A stretch of 64,000 nt of DNA from Anisus vortex (taxonomy: Eukaryota; Mollusca; Gastropoda; Planorbidae), in contig OX421500.1 in assembly GCA_949126835.1 (NCBI GenBank), forward strand, positions 16,002,181 to 16,066,180. Direction: 5' to 3'. The notes under the pieces were generated by a model, which saw only the letters and a program-made list of their open reading frames with translations, made no database searches and was not told where the DNA came from. Position numbers and translations under genes: made by a program. This document shows positions 1-8,900 of the stretch, one piece after another (within the stretch, counting starts at the first letter, position 1; each line of letters starts with the position of its first letter).

Positions 1-1069
1 CAATAGTATTTACGTACAAAAGATTAAAGACTTTAAAAGAGCATAGACTATTCATTTTTTTTCAGACAGAAATCAATTTAACAATTTTCACAAAACAATT
101 TCTGGTCTGAATGGTTCCATCTCCCAGCTTTTCAGTTATGGTAAGGTTGGAATCCATTGCTCTTTTCCATGTTCCACAAAGGTTTTATTCATTATTCATA
201 GATTCTAGGTTCTCCTGTTCCTCACAGTGTTCAGGTCTACCCAATCTTTTGCTTGTCAGTACAATTCATTCAATCTATTTTAACTCATACAGAAAAAAAA
301 TAGATTAGTTTTACAATCTTGACATGAAATCCTTAATTAATCATACATTTGTTGAACATTGGTATGTCAACATTATAAATTCTCAACCATGACATTCTCA
401 ACCATTCTGGTTTACAGTGTCAAGTCAGTGGCACATATCCTAAATTTATACAAAACAAGGATAAGTTTTATTTTACATTAGTTTCTACTTTTGATCTGCT
501 TTTCATGTAACAGTATCCTAAAAGTGAAAAATCATATATAATACATTTCTTGGAATCTTGTTAGTCATAGTTCTGTCTCGCAGCAACTATTTTTACCCTT
601 CATTATCATACATTCAATGATAATATAATAAATGAATAAATTCACATAGTAGAAATTTGCATACTGACTCAGTGCAATATTTCAACAACAGTACATGATA
701 AAATAAATTTCCATAGTACAATAATAAAACATTTCTCAATACTTTAGTGATAGAAAAATTCTCTTTTCTCAAAATCATTTACATCTTTTTCAATCAAATT
801 ATCCCCTCTGTCAAATGTTTCAATTATCATTTCCAGAGTTTCTCAAACATATCTTATAATCAGTCCACATTTATAATGTCCTCTGATTTAGAAACCAATT
901 CTGCGGATAAAACTGATCTTTTTCTCTTATAGCAATTATTTTAAATGCTCAACCTAACAAGTTTGTTTAGAAATATCACACTATAATGATATTTACTCTA
1001 ACAATACTTTTACTCAGTCCTTTTTCTTCACAAGTAAGGGATTTAGTTTTAAAATAGTAAGTTTGGCAA
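1..1069 (-). other. Distal part of LTR retroelement or flank, no gene seen
   Basis: This AT-rich stretch lies downstream (minus sense) of the gag-like frame. No open frame of note and no copy of the LTR found at 4038-4663 is visible here. The matching downstream LTR is therefore either left of the window or missing. I cannot tell whether this is element interior (for example an eroded 3' region) or host intron. Confidence 0.3.
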
Positions 1070-3865
1070 CTAACTATCAGTGAATTTGTCATTCAATTCA
1101 TCCTGAACTCCAGGCATGAATTTTACAATTAAGAGTAACAAGGTTAACAACATCAAGCTTTTTCCAATTGTTTTCAGAAGGTAAGGCTTTATCATTTTCA
1201 AATGATATAATATTTTTGCCTTTCTTTCATCACACAACAATGGCATCTGCATGTGAGCAGTGTACAATTTTTTTCTAACAAAAACAGTTATGTCAGACAA
1301 AAAAATTATGTACTTATCTAGGTACTTGCTCAGCCCAAGGAGATCCAATTCGGTCTGCCATGCTTCTTGAAGTAGTTTGAGTGGTCCTCGGACAGTGGGT
1401 CCAAAGATTGGTCCATAGGCTCCTCGACTTTCCGGATGGGATTCAGTTGACATCTCCTGCTCCAGGCATAAGTTCTTTAGGACTGGATTGAAGAGTTCCG
1501 GGGCGAAGTTGGTCCCTCGATCTGTCGGTATGGATTGTGGTAACCCATAGCTTTTGGTAGTTTCGGTCCAGCTCTCCGCACTCGTTTCTTCAGTGATGCT
1601 CCTCAAATCTTCATCTGTACCGGCAACTGCAGGTTTGCATTGTTGTTTGTTCATGCTGTGGTCTATCTGTTCATAGACATCAGTAGTAGGAGTTTCTTTT
1701 TCGTCGACAGCTTTCTCATGTAGCTGTAGCAACTCTGGGTCTACTTTCTGTTCAGCAATCAATTCATTTTGCGATGACTTCTTTGATTGTTCATTTCCTT
1801 TCGGACAATCTTCAATCATGGAGAAAATAGTAGTGTCAAGTTCCACTTCTTCTTCCTCTTTCTTCTCTCGTGGGAGAATTTCTTCTTTCTTTTTCTTTTC
1901 TTGTGAGATAGTTTCTTCTTTCTTTTTCTGTGGTGTCATACCATTTATGACATCACCTACAGGATAAAGTTCTTTTTCTTTTCCTGTCTCCACCATAGGA
2001 CTAGGGTCTGGATTCTCCTTCACAATCAGTTCAGGTCTCACCCTCCCTTTCGCCAAATCATTTGCTAGGATAACAGATATGCCCTCAACAGGAAGTTTTG
2101 ATATTACTCCAACTGTCACATATCCTGTCACCAAGTCAGATGCGAGGTATATCCTATGTAGAGGTATTTCTTCTTTCCATTCAAAACCTCTCAATAGGAC
2201 GGTCTGTCCTGTCAATGTATTAACATTTAATGGTAATACATCTTTAAGCAGCAGTGTTAATGATGCTCCTGTGTCTCGTAATATGTTTACGGACTTCAGT
2301 GGTCCTTCTTTTTGTAAGGCCACACAACCTTCACTAATGAACGGTTGAAAACTGCACAGGGTCTCTGTGTCAATTTTATTCTTCCCTTGACCATGACTTT
2401 CGGGTGTTGTTTCATCTTTCGATGACTTCAGACTCTTGTTCGAGTCAAAAATACTTTGGTCTACTTTTTCGTCTCTGTGGACTTGGACAATTAATCCAAT
2501 AGTAGCCATTCTGTATTTATAATCAGGATATTTATCCTTATTTTCTTCAGTTGTAGATTTCTCTACCTTCTGACTTTTGCTCTCAGGCAAATCCACCCTC
2601 AGTGTTTCTGGTTTAGAAGAATCTTTCTTCGAATTCAGTTCTTTTGTATCTTCGCTTTCTTGTACATTTTGTATTGGTGCATGTCTGACGCACATTACCA
2701 CTTTATTAGGTCCTTTTTCTTTCCTTATGCTCCAACAGTCCTCGATGCTATGTCCTGTTCTTTTACAAAAAGTACATTGGACGTTTTTGTTGACAGGTTT
2801 CTTATTCACATCATTTTTTTTCACAAAATGCTCCTTTTCACGATGTTGTTGTTGTGTGTTTTCTGCTGGCCGTTGTGCCCTATTAAAATTCTTTTCACCA
2901 GCTGTCCTATGACACAGTGTATACTGTTCCGCTAAATCAGCAGCCTTATGTGGGTCAGTGATGTCACGCTCGGATAAATACATTCTTATATCCGGCCTCA
3001 CTTTGTTAATAAAATCCTCTAAAAGAATGATATCTTTCAATTCTTTTAATGTGGAGATATTTCGGGATTTTATCCACTGATCCATTAACTTTTCTTCTGC
3101 TCTAAGGAAGTCTAAGTGTGTTTGGTAAGGGGACATTGTGTACTGACGGAACCTTTTCCGATAACTTTCAGGTATTTGGTTGTACGCTTTCAGTACAGAA
3201 TCTTTGATGATTTCATAATCATTTAAATGCTCCTCTTTTAACAATAGAACACAATCTCTTGCCCTTCCCTGAGTAAAAGCTGTTCTGACTAATATTCCCC
3301 ATTTATCTTCTGGGAACTTAAAATCTCTGCAAGAAATTTCAAAGGTCTGGAAGAAATTAGCTATTTCACTTTCTTTATCAATGTAGGTAGGGACTAGCTT
3401 TTTCCATCTGGCCATCTCTACATCATTATGAGATTCTTTTTTAGTAGCTCCTATCTTCGCCAGTTCTATTCTTTCTTGACTTTCTGTTTCTCTTTGACTT
3501 TTCTTATCTCTTTCCTGACTTTCTATTTCTAGACGTCTTTGTTCCATCTCAAGCCGTTTTTCTTCTATCTCACGATCCAGACGTTTTTCTTCCATCTCCA
3601 TTTCCATCCGTTTCATTTCTAACTGAAATCTAAACTGTTCTGACATAGATTTCGACGTCTGACCTTCAACTTGATATCCCTCCGCGCTTGATTCTACTTT
3701 CAACTTTCCACTCGCAATCAACACATCTTTTATCTGCTGTGTCAACACAGTCCTCGATGGTGTAGTTTCAGTAACTTCTATCTTTAAGATCTCAGCGATC
3801 TCTTTTAACTTCTTTATTGATAAAGTTTTCAAAACTTCTTCTTCTGGATTTTCAATAAATTCCAT
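1070..3865 (-). CDS. Gag-protease polyprotein of an LTR retroelement, RT deleted
   Basis: Open frame of 931 codons. In order: an N-terminal SAP-like helical segment (about residues 10-55); a Glu/Arg-rich coiled coil (about 80-150); a SCAN/capsid-like helical region (about 155-330); a CCHC zinc knuckle spaced C-x2-C-x4-H-x4-C (CTFCKRTGHSIEDC, about 375); a retropepsin-like active site (LRDTGASLTLLL, about 535); a Lys/Glu-rich linker; then integrase scraps (SIPTDRGTNF, HLKMIKPY). Reverse transcriptase and RNase H, expected between protease and integrase in Ty3/Gypsy-type elements, are absent, and the integrase is fragmentary. This is therefore a deletion derivative that cannot replicate by itself. 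A tRNA-Pro-like primer site and an LTR lie just upstream at 4016-4663. It probably sits antisense in an intron of the decarboxylase gene. The open frame suggests a recent insertion or selection on the Gag part; which one is unknown. Confidence 0.85.
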   Translation of the reverse strand: MEFIENPEEEVLKTLSIKKLKEIAEILKIEVTETTPSRTVLTQQIKDVLIASGKLKVESSAEGYQVEGQTSKSMSEQFRFQLEMKRMEMEMEEKRLDREIEEKRLEMEQRRLEIESQERDKKSQRETESQERIELAKIGATKKESHNDVEMARWKKLVPTYIDKESEIANFFQTFEISCRDFKFPEDKWGILVRTAFTQGRARDCVLLLKEEHLNDYEIIKDSVLKAYNQIPESYRKRFRQYTMSPYQTHLDFLRAEEKLMDQWIKSRNISTLKELKDIILLEDFINKVRPDIRMYLSERDITDPHKAADLAEQYTLCHRTAGEKNFNRAQRPAENTQQQHREKEHFVKKNDVNKKPVNKNVQCTFCKRTGHSIEDCWSIRKEKGPNKVVMCVRHAPIQNVQESEDTKELNSKKDSSKPETLRVDLPESKSQKVEKSTTEENKDKYPDYKYRMATIGLIVQVHRDEKVDQSIFDSNKSLKSSKDETTPESHGQGKNKIDTETLCSFQPFISEGCVALQKEGPLKSVNILRDTGASLTLLLKDVLPLNVNTLTGQTVLLRGFEWKEEIPLHRIYLASDLVTGYVTVGVISKLPVEGISVILANDLAKGRVRPELIVKENPDPSPMVETGKEKELYPVGDVINGMTPQKKKEETISQEKKKKEEILPREKKEEEEVELDTTIFSMIEDCPKGNEQSKKSSQNELIAEQKVDPELLQLHEKAVDEKETPTTDVYEQIDHSMNKQQCKPAVAGTDEDLRSITEETSAESWTETTKSYGLPQSIPTDRGTNFAPELFNPVLKNLCLEQEMSTESHPESRGAYGPIFGPTVRGPLKLLQEAWQTELDLLGLSKYLDKYIIFLSDITVFVRKKLYTAHMQMPLLCDERKAKILYHLKMIKPYLLKTIGKSLMLLTLLLLIVKFMPGVQDELNDKFTDS

Positions 3866-4015
3866 TCTTTAGTTAAGAGATTTATAAAGTGGTAAATTTC
3901 CAACTTACGTTTTTCCAATCGGAAGAATAATTTCAGCGTTCTTAGGCTTGCTCAGTAGGTCACTGCTCCAACACACAACACAACACAACTTGAATATATG
4001 CTTCACTATACAACT

Positions 4016-4033
4016 ATCCCGGACGAGCCCCCC
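4016..4033 (-). other. Primer-binding site, tRNA-Pro type
   Basis: The plus-strand sequence ATCCCGGACGAGCCCCC matches the 3' end of tRNA-Pro, the primer known from gammaretrovirus-type elements, over 17 bases. One extra C stands where the tRNA's final A would be. It sits four bases inside the LTR edge at 4038, the expected place for a minus-strand element whose 5' LTR is at the higher coordinates. Confidence 0.7.
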
Positions 4034-4037
4034 AAAC

Positions 4038-4663
4038 TGTTATGGACCTCTTTATTATGATGTTTATTACGACTCGTTAAATCGGATTCAATGAATATAG
4101 TTGTATCTTTATTAGAAGTCTCTAGATTCTGCTAATCTGTAGCCCAAGCTAGGGGTTCCTTGACTGACAGGTCTATGCAGTAATGTAGTTATATTCGTGA
4201 TAATTATCTTCAACACCTTTCTCAACAATGATAGATCAAACAACTCCAGTTGTTGAATAAACAATTTTATTTAAATTGTAGACTCAATATAAACGATCAA
4301 TAAACTTCATCAACTGATGGTAACATAAGTATTTCAACAAAATGACATTAAATATACAAGAATTAATATAGCGACTTCAATCTACAAACTTTTAAACTGA
4401 ACTCACTTTAAGGAGGTCGGGACTTTCCAAAGAAAACTATCATCGAAGATTCTACAGGGTCTTAATACGCATTTTAACCTCTTTCTCTATAATTACTACG
4501 ATCCAGAATTATCCTCCAATTTCCACGGGGTTGGACGAATTATTTTATTTAAACTGCCCTCAGGGCACAAAGGTCAAACCTTGGTCGCCTTGGACTCTGA
4601 TACGCACTTGTTAAGAGGTCAATGCCTTATTACGTCATTCCTTTATGACCGATATTCGTAACA
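4038..4663 (-). repeat. 5' LTR of the retroelement
   Basis: A 626-bp segment bounded by inverted ends (TGTTATGG at 4038 and CGTAACA ending at 4663, giving TG...CA on either strand). It directly adjoins the primer-binding site. Only one copy is in the window, so it cannot be aligned to a partner. The right flank begins CTATC, a candidate target duplication that cannot be confirmed without the other end. Confidence 0.65.
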
Positions 4664-5079
4664 CTATCATTTTCAAATATCGGTTTCGTTAACTTTTGTA
4701 AATAGTTCAGAAAAGTTTGGGAGTTGATTTTTCATTAAGAACCCTAATCACCAGACATCAGATGGAGTGCTAGTCATTGAGTTGGCCTCACTATTCGCTA
4801 ATAGAGCGTGGCATACTAAGATCACTCCTATAGACCCACAAGATCTGCATGTAAAACTGTACATGTTTTAATTTTTTTTATTGTTATTGTACTGCAACTT
4901 CAATAAATAAACAATAATATTGAGATTTCCAATAGTAATGTCTTTGTGCCGGGTGAAAAGTGAAAACTTTTTCAGTGAAGAATTTTGTAAAGATAAGATT
5001 CCTTTAGAGTCTATGATATATTCAGCAATGTGATGTTACCATGTGGTAGTTTTATGTAATTTATTAAATCTGTTTCACC
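4664..5079 (+). other. Probable intron sequence of decarboxylase gene
   Basis: Between the LTR and the 77-bp array. No exon with flanking splice signals and no repeat was recognised. Confidence 0.4.
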
Positions 5080-5849
5080 ATGTTCAAACTTCCAATATCA
5101 TTGCATGACACTTACCTCCAACTTTGTACTTTACCTCAGGTGTGATTCTGTTGCCTATGTTTAAACTTCCAATATCATTGCATGACACTTACCTCCAACT
5201 TTGTACTTTACCTCAGGTGTGATTCTGTTGCCTATGTTTAAACTCCCAATATCATTGCATGACACTTACCTCCAACTTTGTACTTTACCTCAGGTGTGAT
5301 TCTGTTGCCTATGTTTAAACTCCCAATATCATTGCATGACACTTACCTCCAACTTTGTACTTTACCTCAGTTGTGATTATGTTGCCTATGTTTAAACTTC
5401 CAATATCATTGCATGACACTTACCTCCAACTTTGTACTTTACCTCAGTTGTGATTCTGTTGCCTATGTTCAAACTTCCAATATCATTGCATGACACTTAC
5501 CTCCAACTTTGTACTTTACCTCAGTTGTGATTCTGTTGCCTATGTTCAAACTTCCAATATCATTGCATGACACTTACCTCCAACTTTGTACTTTACCTCA
5601 GTTGTGATTCTGTTGCCTATGTTCAAACTTCCAATATCATTGCATGACACTTACCTCCAACTTTGTACTTTACCTCAGTTGTGATTCTGTTGCCTATGTT
5701 TAAACTCCCAATATCATTGCATGACACTTACCTCCAACTTTGTACTTTACCTCAGGTGTGATTCTGTTACCTATGTTTAAACTCCCAATATCATTGCATG
5801 ACACTTACCTCCAACTCTCTACTTTACCTCAGGTGTGATTCTGTTGCCT
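5080..5849 (+). repeat. 77-bp tandem array carrying a splice acceptor, about 10 copies
   Basis: Ten head-to-tail 77-bp units, nearly identical, differing at a few positions (for example CAGGTGTG versus CAGTTGTG). Every unit contains TTACCTCAG followed by about 17 bases of the start of the next decarboxylase exon (TGTGATTCTGTTGCCT). The last unit runs into the real exon at 5833. The array is thus an amplified intron-exon boundary. Confidence 0.95.
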
Positions 5850-5911
5850 GGAATTTCCACAAAATGAGTGGTGTCCCCCACCAGTGTGCTGCTCTTTTGG
5901 TCAAAAACAAA
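5833..5911 (+). CDS. Decarboxylase exon with PLP-binding lysine
   Basis: A 79-bp exon starting after TTACCTCAG and ending before GTGAGT. It holds the Schiff-base lysine in NFHKM; relatives have NPHK. The first base completes a codon from the preceding exon, and the exon ends on a codon boundary, matching the next exon at 6512. The first 17 bases are duplicated nine more times upstream in the 77-bp array. Confidence 0.9.
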
Positions 5912-8900
5912 GTGAGTGAGTTGGGCCCATCATATATTTCTTCCCTTGTGACAGATAAATATATTTAATCATTTTAGTTCAACTTTCTTAGTCTTTGAAA
6001 TTGAGAAATTTATATTGGATTGTTTGTTTCTCCTGATAAACTAGTTAACCTAAACTATGGTGTTTGTACCATCTTTCTTTCTCTCTCTTTCTTTTTTAAA
6101 TGTTTTTATTATCTCTCTCTTTCTTTCTCTTTTATATTCTCTTTGTCTCTTTTTTCTCTTTTTCCTTTTCTATGTCTCACCCTCTTATTCTCTTTCTATC
6201 ACTCTATTTCTTTCTTTCTTAATCTCTATCACTCTTTCTTTCTCCTCTCTCTCTCTCTCTCTTATTATAATGTACATTCTCCTTCTATACAGAATAATTT
6301 TGAGTAAACTTTTTTATTTCTTATATATATATATATATATATAAAATGTCTGTATTGTATATGTGTATACATATATTGTATACAGTTGAATGCCACACCA
6401 GTGTCTTTCATTATTACTTATATTATGGGAGCCAGACTTAATTCCATACATGTGTAACTCAATGTAATCAATTTGTATATAAAGGCACACCATTCCTTCC
6501 ATCTCCTCTAGACATTGTTACAAGAGGCCAATAACACCAAAGCTGAATATCTCTTCCAGCCAGACAAATATTATGATACAAGTTTTGATATAGGTCAGTG
6601 ATGTCAATGTTTACATCACTGAGCTCTAATATATGGAGTGCTCAAAGGAAGTAAATTGTAGGAGAAAATGCGGACTTTTTAATATAGATAGGTGCACCGT
6701 AGACTGAACTATATATAAATTAGCGTCTAAATAATACATATATACTATTATTTACATTAAAATTACTTACTCAGTTAACATATTATATAAGCGTATGTGG
6801 AATTATTCAGACAAATGATCAACCATTTCATCTTTTGACTTGACAAAGAAATGAATCCGGTACTTATTAAAGTTAACACAACTCTCTAGTATAAGAAAGT
6901 ATATAGAGTCTATATAAAATAGTTCATTTTTATCAAATTACAATGACGCAATTACAAAAAGTTTTTAAATTTTAAGTAATTTTATGTATATATAGGTCAG
7001 TCTACAGTGCACCTATCTATATTAAACAGTCCGCATTTTCTCCCATTTTTTCTTCTCTATTTTAATTGCTTGAGCACTCCATGTATATATAGCTCAGTGG
7101 TTCACATCAACTATAAGACTCAGTGCATTCTTTTTTTTCATTACTTTCCTATCGTATATGCTAAAAATATTTCTACTTGAACTCCTAGATAGAGATAAAA
7201 TGGTGTGCAAGTTTTTCATTTGCTTATCCACAATATCCGACACAAATCAGCCAAGTCAGAAAATTTTTTAACATTTTTTTTTAGCAAAACATTTTTTAAG
7301 AAATCCCCTAAGACAGTGGTTCTTAACCGGTGCTACGCGGAGCACTGGTGCTCCGCGAGGTAGTTGCAAATGCTCCGCGAAATTATGAAACTAAAAATTT
7401 AATGTTCACTCACTTACGTTAAGTTCGGATCATAATGTTAAAAAAGTATTATGAATTCCCAATTCATTTTTGGTTTTTACAGTAATACCCCATAATGGAC
7501 AAATTTCTTATCAAACGAAAAGCGAATGATTCGGAAGAACAAAATACTAAAAATGGACCGAGTACAAATGGAAGCGGTAGTAATGCTCTTGCTGCACATA
7601 TTGTGTCTGGTACAAACGGTAGAATTAAAAGAAGAAAAATTAATCGACAGTATTCTGAAGAATATATAAGTTTTGGATTTACGTACATTTGTGAGGAAGA
7701 ATATCACATTCCACATTGTATTATATGTGGAGAAATATTATCCAACAGCGCGATGGTTCCTACCAAGTTGAAACGTCACTTTTCTACAAATCACGCCAAC
7801 CTTGCTACAAAAACTAAAGATTATTTCAAACGATTGTTAGATACGCATGTTAGATACGCAAGCTAAAAAAGTAAAATATTTTGAAAAAACTGAAAATTTC
7901 CGATAAAGCACAATTGGCGTCATATAAGGTTGCTGAAATGATTGCTGTTCAGTTAAAACCACATACAATGGCAGAGTCTTTAATTATACCTGCATGTTGT
8001 GAAATGGTTAAAATTATGTTTGGCGATAAAGCAACAAAGGAAATAATGAAAATTCCTCGTTCAAATGATACAATAAAAAATAGAATTAAAAATAATGTCG
8101 GATGATATCGAGAAAACAGTTGCCTATAAGATTTCCAAACAGCATTTATGTCCACTGACATAAGTGGAAAAGCTCATATACTTGGGTTCGTTCGTTTCAT
8201 TTATTAAAACGAAATAGTGAATCAATTTCTATGCTGTCTTGAGCTTACCGAACGTTCAACAGGACAAGATGTCTTTGATTCTATTTCTTCCTATTTCGAA
8301 CAATTCAAAATATCATGGGAGTTGTGTGTGGGAATTTGTACGGACGGTGCTCCATCATTGGTAGGCTCATTAAAAGGGTTTGTGACTCTCGCCAAGAAAA
8401 GAAACGCCAATATTATATCTACTCACTGTTTTTTGCACAGAGAATCTCTGGTGTCCAAAACATTACCAGTAGCATTAAAACCTGTGCTAGACAATGTTGT
8501 AAAGATGGTAAACTTCAAAAAATTGAGACCTTTGAAAATACGCGTCTTTAAAAATCTTTGCATCTCTATGAAAGCCAAGTGCGAATCTTTGCTTTTGCAT
8601 TCTGAAGTGAGATGGCTATCCAGAGGAAAAGTGTTACGTCGTTTCTTAGAACTGAAGGATGAATTGATGACCTTTTTCCAAAATGAAAATATGGACGATT
8701 TTGTGGAATATCTTTAAAATGACATTTGGTGTGCTAAATTTGCATATTTAGCTGATATTTTTGATTATTTAAATTGTTTCAAGGAAGAAAAGAAAATTTT
8801 TTAACATCGACCGACAAATTGACAGCCTGTCAGAGAAAAGTTATTTTTTTGGAAAAATCGTTTGTTGGAGAAAAAGAAAGTAGATATCTTTCCTTCTCTT

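Noticed and set aside
2079..2935. Plus-strand frames of 89-111 codons opposite the gag-like frame
   Set aside because: Shadows of the minus-strand Gag-protease frame, with no family features.
5830..5953. A minus-strand exon reading LVGDTTHFVEIPGNRITPEVK with a donor-like GGTAAGT
   Set aside because: It is the mirror of the plus-strand PLP-lysine exon. It has no acceptor in frame, whereas the plus-strand reading has correct phase and family match.
6020..6344. Ser/Leu/Phe-rich open frames of 95 codons
   Set aside because: Low-complexity CTTT/CTCT tract within a decarboxylase intron.
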